The notes: a model not told the origin generated them from the letters alone. DNA of 64,000 nucleotides from Chlamydiales bacterium (GCA_016185065.1 JACPOL010000005.1:1-64000), one strand, 5' to 3'. Positions 41,398 to 49,454 are shown, counted from the first letter of the stretch. Program-made: numbers and translations.

Positions 41398-42288
41398 CTA
41401 GGGCTTTAAACCAGAGAGTTCGCGGGTTAAAAGGGCGATAGCTGCCCAGTCGAACTTCTCTCTGCCAAGCGTCATGCTGATGATCAGCTTTTCGTGCAGT
41501 TCTGAGAGAAATGGCATAGGGACTTGAGACCTGTCCGCACACGTCTGAAGAAGCCTAATGTCCTTAAGTCCAAGGTCTAACGCAAAGCCCGCATCGGCGT
41601 AGCTGCGCTTGCAAAACATAGGAGCATAGGCGTGGAAAATAGGGGAGTTAAAGAGAGAGCCTCCCCAAATTTCTACTGCTTTTTCTGTGGAGATTCCCTC
41701 TTTTTCAAGCATAGCAGCAGCTTCACCAAAAGATTCGACGAAGCTGAGAATCATAAAGTTGTTGCAGAGCTTAAAGAGAGCGGCCTGGCTAGGCTTATCG
41801 CCCAGATCGAAGACCTTACAGCTCATCGCTTCTAAAACGGGAAGAGCCCTGGTTTTTGCTTTGGGATCGCCCGCCAGAAATATCCAGAGAGATCCCTCTC
41901 TTGCCCTTTCGGGACGCCCAGATACGGGAGCCGCTAGAAATGAGATGCCGAGATCGCGGTGCTTCTTTTCTAAATCTGCGACAAATTCAGGAGAGTGTGT
42001 GCCCATTGAGATGTGAATAGAGGGTTTTTTCGCAGCGCTCAAGATTCCGGATGAGCCTTCGACAAGCTCTTTAAGTGCGAGGTCGTTAGAAACCATGCTG
42101 ACAAGGATGTCGCATCCAGCTGCAAGCTCAGAAGGAGATGCTGCCCACTTGGCGCCTTGCTCAAGGAGGGGAGCGGCCTTCTCTCTTGTTCGATTGTAGA
42201 CCGAGAGGTGATTTCCCTTTTTTAAGATGTTCTGCGCCATGGGAAGACCCATGCTTCCCAGCCCAACAAATCCAACGTTAATTCCCAT
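41398..42288 (-). CDS. NAD(P)-dependent beta-hydroxyacid dehydrogenase (HIBADH/GLYR family)
   Basis: 296 residues, soluble. The Rossmann motif 'GFVGLGSMGLPMA' is at the N terminus, the substrate-binding 'APVSGRPERAREGSL' follows, and the catalytic lysine is expected in 'AALFKLCNNFMI'. Family members act on 3-hydroxyisobutyrate, glyoxylate/succinic semialdehyde or tartronate semialdehyde; the choice cannot be made here. The ATG at 42288 starts the conserved region; the longer frame runs into the palindromic repeat at 42299. That repeat replaces most of its upstream spacer and may carry its promoter. Confidence 0.87.
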   Translation of the reverse strand: MGINVGFVGLGSMGLPMAQNILKKGNHLSVYNRTREKAAPLLEQGAKWAASPSELAAGCDILVSMVSNDLALKELVEGSSGILSAAKKPSIHISMGTHSPEFVADLEKKHRDLGISFLAAPVSGRPERAREGSLWIFLAGDPKAKTRALPVLEAMSCKVFDLGDKPSQAALFKLCNNFMILSFVESFGEAAAMLEKEGISTEKAVEIWGGSLFNSPIFHAYAPMFCKRSYADAGFALDLGLKDIRLLQTCADRSQVPMPFLSELHEKLIISMTLGREKFDWAAIALLTRELSGLKP

Positions 42289-42298
42289 GTTGCCTCTT

Positions 42299-42463
42299 AG
42301 AGGTAATTGCAAAAGTACCGTTTAGCCGATTTTTTCGCGATTTTGTCGATTTTTGGAGTTTGACGCAACTTCACATACTCTTGAGAGTAGGGTGGTTGTG
42401 TCAAGCTCCAAAAATCGGTGAAAGCGCAAAAAAGCGGCCAGCGGGATTTTTACAATTGCCTCT
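42299..42463. repeat. 165-bp stem-loop element with AGAGG terminal inverted repeats
   Basis: Terminal inverted repeats 'agaggtaattgcaaaa' and 'ttttacaattgcctct' bound an element whose two arms pair almost throughout, including 'gatttttggagtttgac' against 'gtcaagctccaaaaatc'. The loop is around 'catactcttgagagtag'. It carries no gene. The right end supplies the last codons and stop of the membrane-protein gene at 42450. A half copy (5' arm only) lies near 3964-4000. Confidence 0.88.
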
Positions 42464-43064
42464 TTAGTATGAAGAGAAGTGCAAGACTAAAGAGCGCCGC
42501 AAAAAAACACCAGACGGAGATCGCGCTTAGCGCGTTGATTAAGTAGGTAATCAGAGCAGATAGAAGCAGTAGAAGGCCTGCAATCCAGATCTTTTTTAGA
42601 GATGAGATAAAAAAGGGTGGGATTGTAGCAAGAAGGTAGAAGCTAACCTTTATTACACTAAACAGGCTCCACTGAAAATGCTGCAGGTAGTGGATGTTAT
42701 ATCGACCTGCTGTTGCATGAATATCGGGAATTTCAAGAAAGAGAGTGGCCGCAACCATTACTCCTAAAGCCAAACAGCCTGCCAAAGCCTTTCTTTTTTT
42801 CTTAGAACTCTCCACTAGATAGAGAGAGAAGGGAATCCAGACAGGCCAGATGGCATAAGCGAAAAACAGGAAAATAGTTTGAGCTGGCGAACTTTTGGGA
42901 AGAGATAACCAGATAACTCCTTCAGCCGCTTGTTGAACGGCAAAAAAGAAGGGGATGAGAGCAAGCGGAAGGTAGCGTCTCGATTTTATCCGAGAGACGA
43001 GGGCGCAGCCCACAGCAGCAAGAGCTGCACTTGCACCAAAGCTTACCGGCGCTGAAAAACACAT
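42450..43064 (-). CDS. Small polytopic membrane protein (MCFSA motif, DUF6629-like)
   Basis: 204 residues with about seven hydrophobic helices and few charged residues. It begins with 'MCFSAPVSFGASA', the hallmark start of a family I recall as DUF6629, of unknown function. An embedded 'QQAAEGVIWLSL' motif is also typical. The last residues (Arg-Gln-Leu-stop) are encoded by the terminal repeat of the stem-loop element at 42299-42463, so the native C terminus was probably changed by its insertion. Acts in the inner membrane if expressed. No operon partner is evident; the LigD-like gene lies 24 bases upstream. Confidence 0.75.
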   Translation of the reverse strand: MCFSAPVSFGASAALAAVGCALVSRIKSRRYLPLALIPFFFAVQQAAEGVIWLSLPKSSPAQTIFLFFAYAIWPVWIPFSLYLVESSKKKRKALAGCLALGVMVAATLFLEIPDIHATAGRYNIHYLQHFQWSLFSVIKVSFYLLATIPPFFISSLKKIWIAGLLLLLSALITYLINALSAISVWCFFAALFSLALLFILKRQL

Positions 43065-43088
43065 GTGATAAGCCTCTTTTTTCGGAAC

Positions 43089-43580
43089 TTATTTCATTTT
43101 GAAGAAGAGCCACTGATCTTCTTTCTTGCTCATCTTTAGTTTGATGAGGGCGAACTCACCGCGCAGCTTCTCGCCGTGAAGGGTGAAGTGGACCTTTCCT
43201 AGTTCCAACCCCTCTTCCATGAGGCGCTCAGATTCCCGTGCGGGAGATCCGTCTATGTCATAGGTGCCCTTGTCCCAAATAGTGACACTTCCGGCTCCAT
43301 ATCCTTCGGGGATAACCCCTTCGAAATATTGATACTCGTAGGGGTGGTCCTCAACCATGATTGCAAGACGCTTCTCGTCGGGATTTAAAGAGGGCCGTTT
43401 GGGAACTGCCCAGCTTTTGAGGGTGCCATTTACTTCCAAGCGCAGATCGTAGTGGAGATGCCTCGCTTTATGTTCTTGCACAACAAAGCGAAGCTCCTTT
43501 CCCTTGCCCTTTTTAAGCTTAGGGGGAGGCTCTTTTGTCTTTGCAAGATCGCGCTTGCTCGCATACTTTTTTAAGCTCAG
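43089..43580 (-). CDS. LigD-type 3'-phosphoesterase (PE) domain protein, non-AUG start
   Basis: Stand-alone 3'-phosphoesterase domain of the kind found in bacterial NHEJ ligase D. It trims 3'-phosphate and ribonucleotide ends. Visible motifs: 'RFVVQEHKARHLHYDLRLE' (metal-binding His/Asp), 'YEYQYFEGVIPEGYGAGSV', and 'WLFFKMK' at the end. The frame has no ATG: the nearest usable codon is GTG 43481 inside the catalytic motif, which would remove conserved residues. The family's usual start 'SLKKYASKRDLAKTKEP' lies in frame upstream and would begin with CTG at 43580. Either a CUG start is used or the start was lost. No Ku or ligase partner is in the window. Confidence 0.75.
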   Translation of the reverse strand: MSLKKYASKRDLAKTKEPPPKLKKGKGKELRFVVQEHKARHLHYDLRLEVNGTLKSWAVPKRPSLNPDEKRLAIMVEDHPYEYQYFEGVIPEGYGAGSVTIWDKGTYDIDGSPARESERLMEEGLELGKVHFTLHGEKLRGEFALIKLKMSKKEDQWLFFKMK

Positions 43581-43672
43581 AAAAACTTCTTGTTAGATGT
43601 TTCCTCGAGCTATGTCATAGGCATGTGTTTTGAAGCAAGAAGGGAGTTTGAAGAACTCCCTTCTATTTGTAG

Positions 43673-43984
43673 CTATGCAGAAGTCGTTAAAGGTTGCGCG
43701 GTGCGTCCTGCCAGGCAAGAAGTTAGAGAAGAGACTAACGTAGGAAGGATTGGCACAATGAGCGTGTTTAAGTAATTTGAACTCTGTCTTCTTTCAAGCT
43801 CCTGGATACGGCCATTTAGTGCGTCGATCGTTCTTCTCATTTCGCTGATGGTTACATTCTGTTCATGGATAATTCCGACTAGCTGAGTGTTCTGTGCTAA
43901 CAATCTGGCTACTAGGTCACCTTCAGTGGTGGTTTGCAATGTGCTTGCTGTTATTGCATTTGAAACGGCATTTATCGCGGACAT
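43673..43984 (-). CDS. Small coiled-coil protein with hydrophobic C terminus (103 aa)
   Basis: Unnamed. Residues 15-68 form an amphipathic coiled coil ('HEQNVTISEMRRTIDALNGR' then 'IQELERR'), followed by a hydrophobic segment (72-92, '[20 protein letters not shown]') and a short tail, so it resembles a tail-anchored protein. The ATG has a 'ggaga' site 8 bases upstream. It is 16 bases after the similar small gene at 44001, forming an operon. A small membrane-tethered coiled coil could be an Inc-like or structural protein; no function is claimed. Confidence 0.7.
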   Translation of the reverse strand: MSAINAVSNAITASTLQTTTEGDLVARLLAQNTQLVGIIHEQNVTISEMRRTIDALNGRIQELERRQSSNYLNTLIVPILPTLVSSLTSCLAGRTAQPLTTSA

Positions 43985-44000
43985 GTTTTTCTCCTTTTTC

Positions 44001-44252
44001 TTATTTAATCATCTGTTTTGTGCAGAACAGGCAGCCAATGAGGAAGCCGACCGCTTTCGCTGTTTTTGCAAAAACGGTTAACTCTTCCACCTGTTTATTC
44101 AGAGTGTCGAGTCGCGTATTGTTTACCTGATCACTTAATCGAAGCTCGTCTCGCACTCCTCTAATTGCTCTCCCTTGAACTTCTAGCGTTTCTACAACTA
44201 CCTGTTGAAAAGGGGTGCTTGCTGTTGAAACAGCTCCTGTTGTCATACTCAT
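44001..44252 (-). CDS. Small coiled-coil, tail-anchored-like protein (83 aa)
   Basis: Unnamed. Thr/Ser-rich start, a coiled coil (15-60, 'VNNTRLDTLNKQVEELTVF'), then a hydrophobic stretch (65-77, 'AVGFLIGCLFC') and a basic tail. 'ggaga' lies 8 bases before the ATG at 44252; a second ATG two codons later is possible. It is the first gene of a two-gene unit divergent from a LysR regulator across 122 bases that hold a dyad at 44271-44296, so regulation by that LysR is plausible. Confidence 0.7.
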   Translation of the reverse strand: MSMTTGAVSTASTPFQQVVVETLEVQGRAIRGVRDELRLSDQVNNTRLDTLNKQVEELTVFAKTAKAVGFLIGCLFCTKQMIK

Positions 44253-44270
44253 AATTTTTCTCCTTTGTTG

Positions 44271-44296
44271 TTAACTAACCCACGATGGGTTGTTAA
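44271..44296. promoter_or_regulatory. Dyad in LysR divergent spacer (candidate operator)
   Basis: 'ttaactaaccca' and 'tgggttgttaa' are near-perfect inverted arms around 'cga'. It lies 18 bases upstream of the small gene at 44252 and about 80 bases upstream of the LysR start. LysR regulators bind T-N11-A dyads in such divergent spacers, which this fits. A 5'-leader hairpin of the small gene is the alternative. Confidence 0.5.
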
Positions 44297-44374
44297 TAGC
44301 TCAGAATATAAACTCTCTATGTGGATTAAGAGAAATTAATAGAATTTAATAGTGGCATTAGAAATACTTAAGCT

Positions 44375-45229
44375 ATGACACTAAGCCTGCTCTATATGAA
44401 GTACTTCTGCGACTCGGTTAGACTAGGAGGAGTCACGGCTGCAGCTAAGGCTAATTTCGTGACGCAATCGGCTATCAGTCAGGGGATCGCAAAGCTAGAG
44501 CACTCTCTGGGGAGCTCTCTTGTTGCAAGGCATCCAAATCGATTTCGTCTTACTCCTGAGGGAGAGAAGGCCTTTCTAGAGATGATCGATATTCTAAAAA
44601 GAGCGGAAGCCTTTCAGGAGAACTTCTCGGAAGAGAATGCACAGGAGATGGGGCCGCTTGAGTTTGCGTGTACATTTAGCTTTGGACTCGCTGTCATTCC
44701 TCGCCTTTTAAAGAAGTTTAGAGAGATGCACCCTCAGGTGAAGGTGAATTTCATCTGTTCTGGAAATCTCGATGAGATCAAACAGATGCTAAGAGCGGGT
44801 TCAATCGACTTTGGAATTGTCCCAGTGCTAGGAGCTTTCGATTTTTCAGGATTTACAAAACAGACGGTATATCAGGGAAGCTACGGCCTCTATAAATCAT
44901 CAGAGGTAGACAAGAAAGAGGAGAAGCGTTTGGGTTTCATTCTCTCTGAATCGGAGGACGCTGCTGTTTTTCAACACATCTACCAAGAGAGGCATGGAAA
45001 GGAGCCCGAACTCTTTTTAAAAGCGCGCAGCTGGGTGGTTGCTGCCACTCTGGCGGCCGAGGGGCTAGGCATCGGCTATTTTCCAGACTATATCGCATCC
45101 TCGAAACAGCTCAAACTTCGCCGTTGCGAGATGGATTTAACTCTTCCTAAGTATCAGATCACTGCTGTCTATCCTCAAGGGATGAAATTGAGAAAGAGCA
45201 GCGAAATTTTTCTCTCCCTTTTCAAATAG
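44375..45229 (+). CDS. LysR-family transcriptional regulator
   Basis: 284 residues: winged helix-turn-helix (about residues 8-65, 'VTAAAKANFVTQSAISQGIA' then 'KLEHSLG', 'RLTPEGEKAFLEM') and the two-lobed effector-binding domain (90-280, 'MGPLEFACTFSFGLAVIPRL'). ATG 44375 and the in-frame ATG seven codons later are both possible; there is no strong ribosome site. It ends 22 bases before the MFS gene, so the regulator and transporter are probably cotranscribed, a common pattern for self-regulated efflux. LysR regulators are rare in Chlamydiae as far as I recall. Confidence 0.9.
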   Translation: MTLSLLYMKYFCDSVRLGGVTAAAKANFVTQSAISQGIAKLEHSLGSSLVARHPNRFRLTPEGEKAFLEMIDILKRAEAFQENFSEENAQEMGPLEFACTFSFGLAVIPRLLKKFREMHPQVKVNFICSGNLDEIKQMLRAGSIDFGIVPVLGAFDFSGFTKQTVYQGSYGLYKSSEVDKKEEKRLGFILSESEDAAVFQHIYQERHGKEPELFLKARSWVVAATLAAEGLGIGYFPDYIASSKQLKLRRCEMDLTLPKYQITAVYPQGMKLRKSSEIFLSLFK

Positions 45230-45251
45230 TCTTTTGATTAGGATCCGGAGA

Positions 45252-46445
45252 ATGCGCCCTCCAAAACAGAAACGACCTCTTTCGGTTCCGATTTTAATGA
45301 TGCTTGCATCATTTGCATCCGTCTCGGCGGTGCTGTTCACGCCTGCGCTTCCCGAGATTCGGATGAAGCTTCAGATGAGCCAGGCTCAAGTTCAGCTGAC
45401 GATGACCGCCTTTTTGATTGGCTATGCACTCGGAAATCTTCCCTACGGCCCGATCGCGAATAGATTTGGAAGGAAGCCCGCGATCTACCTTGGAGGGCTA
45501 ATTGCTGTAATCGGCTGCCTGCTTATCGTCCTCGTAAATAGCAGAGAGCTCTTCTGGCTCTTTATTCTCGGCCGCTTTCTGATGGCGATCGGAAGTGCTG
45601 TAGGGATGAAGGTCGCGTTCACAATGGTAGGGGATGTGTGCGATCAGACGGAGGCGACGAGAAAGATCTCCTCGTTTATTTACGCTTTTGCTCTGGGGCC
45701 CTGCGCGGCAATTGCCATCGGGGGTGCCCTTACGCTTCATTTCGGGTGGCAGAGCTGCTTTTATCTGCTTGCAGGCTATAGCTTGCTGGTCTGTCTCTTA
45801 TCAGCTCTTCTTCCCGAGACGCTTGCAGAAAGAGATACAAAGGCATTGAACTTCGTAAAGATCAAAGAGGGGTATCTCGAGAAGTTTAGGAATAAAAAAC
45901 TGATCTCCTGCGCGCTGATCATGGGCTGCATGAGCGCAATTACCTATCTCTTTGCAACGGAGGCCCCTTTTATCGGCATCGAAGAGATTGGCCTCACTCC
46001 CTATGCTTATGGCCTGCTCACGTTTATTCCAGCGATGGGAATGATCGTCGGATCTTTAATCACGAGACTTCTTGCAGGAAAAAAGGATCCTCTTGTTGTG
46101 ATGCACTGGGGCAGTCTGCTTTCGGTATTTATCTCGCTTCTCATGCTCGTTCTATTTCTATTTGAGCAGGTGAGTGTCTGGACTCTATTTATTCCGATGC
46201 CTTTTCTCTACGTTGGTTTCACCTTTCTCTTTTCTAACGCCTCAGCGCTCGCTATGTTTCACGCAAAAGATAAATCAAACGCCTCTTCGGTCATGAATTT
46301 CATCAATATGGGAATGGCCGTTGTAGCGCTCTTTTTTATTGAGATCATTCCCATTGATAAGCCCTATCTTCTCCCTCTTCTTTTCATCGTCTTTGCACTG
46401 GCTACACTCCTTCTAAGAAGAAGACTCGCATCGTTGCGCGCTTGA
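45252..46445 (+). CDS. MFS drug/metabolite transporter (Bcr/CflA-like)
   Basis: About 398 residues with twelve hydrophobic helices. The MFS motif between helices 2 and 3 reads 'GPIANRFGRKPAIYLGGL', and the early 'FTPALPEIRMKLQMS' is typical of the Bcr/CflA (DHA1) group that exports bicyclomycin, chloramphenicol or similar compounds. The ATG at 45252 has 'agga' 8 bases upstream; the frame begins earlier at a TTG that I do not favour. It follows the LysR gene closely. The actual substrate is unknown. Confidence 0.88.
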   Translation: MRPPKQKRPLSVPILMMLASFASVSAVLFTPALPEIRMKLQMSQAQVQLTMTAFLIGYALGNLPYGPIANRFGRKPAIYLGGLIAVIGCLLIVLVNSRELFWLFILGRFLMAIGSAVGMKVAFTMVGDVCDQTEATRKISSFIYAFALGPCAAIAIGGALTLHFGWQSCFYLLAGYSLLVCLLSALLPETLAERDTKALNFVKIKEGYLEKFRNKKLISCALIMGCMSAITYLFATEAPFIGIEEIGLTPYAYGLLTFIPAMGMIVGSLITRLLAGKKDPLVVMHWGSLLSVFISLLMLVLFLFEQVSVWTLFIPMPFLYVGFTFLFSNASALAMFHAKDKSNASSVMNFINMGMAVVALFFIEIIPIDKPYLLPLLFIVFALATLLLRRRLASLRA

Positions 46446-46496
46446 AAAAATTCTTTTTAAGATCCAGAATCGGAGCTCCGCAATTTTAAAGGAGCT

Positions 46497-47657
46497 ATGG
46501 CTATGTACGCATTTCTACTTGCTTTCTGTCTGCTTTTCAGTTTTTCAACTCAGATCTCAGCTTCTGAACCGCAACCTGTTGCTGCTGCCGAGCAGCTAGA
46601 TATCCGCATCCCAGTTGTCGACATGAGAGACTATTATGATGTTGAGAAGAGGGCGCTCTTTCTTGATACCCTCTATGACGCAATGACAAGTGTGGGATTT
46701 TTTGCAGTGCGCAACACAGGAGTTGATGCCGAAGTGATCAGAGCAGCGTACGCAGAGGCGGAAGCCTTTTTTAGACAGGATGCTTCAGTTAAAGCAGCTT
46801 GCTATGCTCCCGAGCTAAAAGGACAGCGCGGCTTCGTTCCTGGCGAGACAGCAAAGGGCAACCAGGCGAAAGATCGCAAAGAGTTTTATCATATCGGCCG
46901 CGAGGGCTCTCTCCCTGCAAATATCTGGTCTGGAAGACCTTCGTTTAAGAGCTCTCTCTCTACGCTCTACAATGAGCTCGAGCAGTATGTCATTCCTCTG
47001 CAAGAGGCGATTATCGAGACGATCAATAGAAAGGCTACTACTCAGCTCCCTTTAGACTACCTAAATGCGAACACGAAAAAGGGAGATACGCTCCTCCGAG
47101 CGCTCTACTATCCCGCACTATCTGACGAAGAGATAAAGGGATTAAAACAGCCGCTCTACTGGGCAGCTCCGCATACCGACATCGATCTTCTGGCTATCTT
47201 GCCATTTGCCACTGAAAAAGGGCTTCAGGTAGAGATGAACGGCCAGTGGCTTAATGTTATCGTCCCTGAAGATGCTTTCATCGTAAATATCGGAGATATG
47301 TTGCAGAACCTCACCAACGGCCTCTTTGTCAGCGCTAAACACCGCGTTGTAGCGCAAGAGCCGAATAAGAATCGCTACTCGATGGTTCTCTTTGTTCATC
47401 CAACCGATGAGACCCCTCTCGATCCGATTCCCGCTTGCATCGAACTCACAGGCGGCGTGCAGCGCTATGCGCCAGGCACACGTCAAGAGTTTCTCTGGGA
47501 GAGATTATTAGAACTCAACATCGCCCCAGGCCTCCTCGAGCCCTACTCTAAATTGGGTCACACCGAACGCCAGATCCAGTTCGGAAGAGAGAGTCCTCAG
47601 GTGGTGGAGATGCTGATTAAAAATGGACTTGCAAGCCCCGCAGTTCTTGCAAAATAG
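46497..47657 (+). CDS. Secreted isopenicillin-N-synthase-like 2OG-Fe(II) oxygenase
   Basis: 386 residues. An N-terminal signal peptide (3-23, 'MYAFLLAFCLLFSFSTQISA') precedes a complete IPNS/2OG dioxygenase fold: DIOX_N 'IPVVDMRDY' (39-47), then the iron ligands H226-x-D228 ('PHTDID') and H282, and the 2OG-binding R293-x-S295 ('RYS'). The ATG at 46503 has better spacing (9 bases) from the 'ggag' site than 46497. Such enzymes are normally cytosolic because they use 2-oxoglutarate, so export is unusual. It ends in a strong terminator at 47668. Confidence 0.88.
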   Translation: MAMYAFLLAFCLLFSFSTQISASEPQPVAAAEQLDIRIPVVDMRDYYDVEKRALFLDTLYDAMTSVGFFAVRNTGVDAEVIRAAYAEAEAFFRQDASVKAACYAPELKGQRGFVPGETAKGNQAKDRKEFYHIGREGSLPANIWSGRPSFKSSLSTLYNELEQYVIPLQEAIIETINRKATTQLPLDYLNANTKKGDTLLRALYYPALSDEEIKGLKQPLYWAAPHTDIDLLAILPFATEKGLQVEMNGQWLNVIVPEDAFIVNIGDMLQNLTNGLFVSAKHRVVAQEPNKNRYSMVLFVHPTDETPLDPIPACIELTGGVQRYAPGTRQEFLWERLLELNIAPGLLEPYSKLGHTERQIQFGRESPQVVEMLIKNGLASPAVLAK

Positions 47658-47667
47658 ATGCAGATAA

Positions 47668-47704
47668 AAAAAATCTCCTCCCCAAACAGGGAGGAGATTT
47701 TTTA
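47668..47704 (+). terminator. Bidirectional terminator
   Basis: 'aaaaatctcctccc' pairs with 'gggaggagatttttt' around a short loop. It has A-tract and T-tract on opposite sides, so it ends both the plus-strand oxygenase gene (stop 47657) and the minus-strand small gene (stop 47712). Confidence 0.93.
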
Positions 47705-47711
47705 TTTTCGA

Positions 47712-47942
47712 TTATGCGTTGTTGAGTTTTCTAGGACCGCATTTGCCGCAAGCGTAGTCGAAAGATTTACGCTTTTTGCATTTAGAATCTACGAGCTCGT
47801 CTGTTGGACGAGATTCAGCATCGGAAACAGAGAGGTTCATCTCAGTTTCAACGACTGGAGCTGGAGCTTCTTCTTGAGCCACTTCTTCAGCAGATAGAGC
47901 TGCGCAAGCCATTACTGATGCAATAAAAAAAGAACGGAACAT
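47712..47942 (-). CDS. Small secreted Cys/Lys-rich protein (76 aa)
   Basis: Unnamed. Signal peptide (residues 1-18, 'MFRSFFIASVMACAALSA'), a Glu/Pro-rich acidic linker, then a basic Cys-containing tail 'CKKRKSFDYACGKCGPRK' with three cysteines. 'gagg' lies about 6 bases before the ATG at 47942; the frame upstream of it has no ribosome site. It terminates at the hairpin 47668-47704. Possibly an exported disulfide-linked or metal-binding peptide. Confidence 0.72.
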   Translation of the reverse strand: MFRSFFIASVMACAALSAEEVAQEEAPAPVVETEMNLSVSDAESRPTDELVDSKCKKRKSFDYACGKCGPRKLNNA

Positions 47943-48032
47943 AAGTACCTCGATTTGGTGAAAAAACAACCTCAGTTTACTATCGCCCCTCTTTTTCTTC
48001 TCTATTTTTAACAATTTGCTACAAAAATCCCA

Positions 48033-48061
48033 TTGACGCCCTTAAAAACTCATGCTAAAAC
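48033..48061 (+). promoter_or_regulatory. Possible promoter for the secreted-protein pair
   Basis: TTGACG (48033-48038), a 17-base spacer and TAAAAC (48056-48061), matching the consensus at 5 of 6 and 4 of 6. It lies 27 bases before the ATG at 48088. The -10 is weak, so this is only a candidate. Confidence 0.4.
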
Positions 48062-48087
48062 TTTTACTTTGTTTTAAGGGTTCTTTC

Positions 48088-48846
48088 ATGCTCAAAAGGT
48101 CTATTTTTCTACTGGTAACTATTTTCTCTGTTGCCCTTTGTGCGCAAAACTCTCCAGATCATGAAAATTTTTCCCTTGAAAGTCTTGTTGAACAAGAGAC
48201 TTTTCAGATCGATAATACCAGCTCTTCAGAAGCCCATATTTTATCTGATCTTTATTGCTCACGAGGTGAAAGCTACCTACTCTTAGGCGAGGATCAAAAA
48301 GCATTTGCTGATTTTCGAAAAGCTTACATTCATGCACTAAATTGCACAGAAAAAAACATTAAAACTTCCTTAACGTTTCGCTCGGCATTTGGAGCATTTC
48401 TTGTTTACGCGCGTATGGAAGATCTCGAAAAGGTAAAATCTACAGCCAAATTTCTAGAAGATATCCTAAAAAATTATTCCTGCCATGAGTGTAAAGAGAT
48501 GCTGGGTATAACAACCCCGCGTTCATTTTGTTTTGGTATGGATATGCCTTGTTTTTATCAACAAACACGTCAAGATTGGCCTGTTCTTGGACCAGATTAC
48601 GCTTCTGTAGGAGATTGTGTAGAACGTGTTAATGGAACAATTAGCGCTCTAACAACTCTTATTGCTGTAGTAAAAAAGACCGAAGTTCGAGCTCTAGCAG
48701 CAATGGTGATAAATGGATTAGGAGATCAGGCTAGAAACTGCTGTGTTGCGGGTGGTTTATGGAAAGGATGCATACAAAAACTAGTGAACAAACTGCATTA
48801 TTGGAAAGCATATGGAATTCCTGCAGATCCATCTTGGGATGATTAG
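48088..48846 (+). CDS. Secreted Cys-rich protein with TPR-like helices (252 aa)
   Basis: Unnamed. Signal peptide (1-19, 'MLKRSIFLLVTIFSVALCA'). Residues 50-130 contain helix pairs of TPR type ('SDLYCSRGESYLLLGEDQKA' then 'FADFRKAYIHAL'). The second half holds ten or so cysteines, some in pairs ('CHEC', 'CC'), suggesting disulfides after export. ATG 48088 is chosen because the signal peptide starts there; the frame opens earlier at 48052. It is 11 bases before the next secreted gene and is probably cotranscribed. Codon use appears AT-richer than neighbours. Confidence 0.75.
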   Translation: MLKRSIFLLVTIFSVALCAQNSPDHENFSLESLVEQETFQIDNTSSSEAHILSDLYCSRGESYLLLGEDQKAFADFRKAYIHALNCTEKNIKTSLTFRSAFGAFLVYARMEDLEKVKSTAKFLEDILKNYSCHECKEMLGITTPRSFCFGMDMPCFYQQTRQDWPVLGPDYASVGDCVERVNGTISALTTLIAVVKKTEVRALAAMVINGLGDQARNCCVAGGLWKGCIQKLVNKLHYWKAYGIPADPSWDD

Positions 48847-48857
48847 AGGAAAAAAAT

Positions 48858-49439
48858 ATGAAGATATTCTGTTTCGTTATTCTGTTCTGTCTATCTGCGG
48901 TTTTTGGACATGCTGACAACTCCTTTTTGCTTTCTTCTGAAAAACTTTCAGATGAGTCTTCATCTCTAAAGGGCATTAATTCTTTTGTCTTCTTTTTTTG
49001 TTTGAAGATGGAGAAGAACGAAGTCGACAAAACGGTAAAGTTTATCGATCGCGATCTTGCGCAATTTGGTAAAGTTGAGAAAAAAGATATTTTCACTTCG
49101 AATGGAGTCGATCTCGAGTGTTTTGCGAATCCAAGTTTGAAATTTTCGATTGAGAGATTGGTCGATAAAGAGGGCAAGCAGCTTCCTATTTTGAGAGCGG
49201 AATTAGTAGCAAGCAGCGCCGTTCAGATGATGACGAATAAGGAGTACATTTCTTCCAATATTGGAAGCTGGTCTATCTATGTAAAGGATGAGGGTCAAGA
49301 TCTTCAAAAGGCGCTTAAAGAGACATTCTCGCTTTTGCTAAAGAGATTTTCTGCGGACTTTCAAAAAGTTAATGGAAAAGAAAAAAAACCTACATTCTTT
49401 ATTACTTACAACTCATCTCTCTGGGACAAGCAGTTTTAA
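48858..49439 (+). CDS. Secreted hypothetical protein (193 aa)
   Basis: Unnamed. A signal peptide (1-19, 'MKIFCFVILFCLSAVFGHA') is followed by a mixed alpha/beta domain without recognised motifs. 'gagga' lies 8 bases before the ATG. Second gene of a two-gene unit with 48088-48846. Its 3' end is followed after 15 bases by the TGGAC-unit repeat at 49455, which may end the transcript. Confidence 0.75.
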   Translation: MKIFCFVILFCLSAVFGHADNSFLLSSEKLSDESSSLKGINSFVFFFCLKMEKNEVDKTVKFIDRDLAQFGKVEKKDIFTSNGVDLECFANPSLKFSIERLVDKEGKQLPILRAELVASSAVQMMTNKEYISSNIGSWSIYVKDEGQDLQKALKETFSLLLKRFSADFQKVNGKEKKPTFFITYNSSLWDKQF

Positions 49440-49454
49440 GAAGCTAAGTATAAG

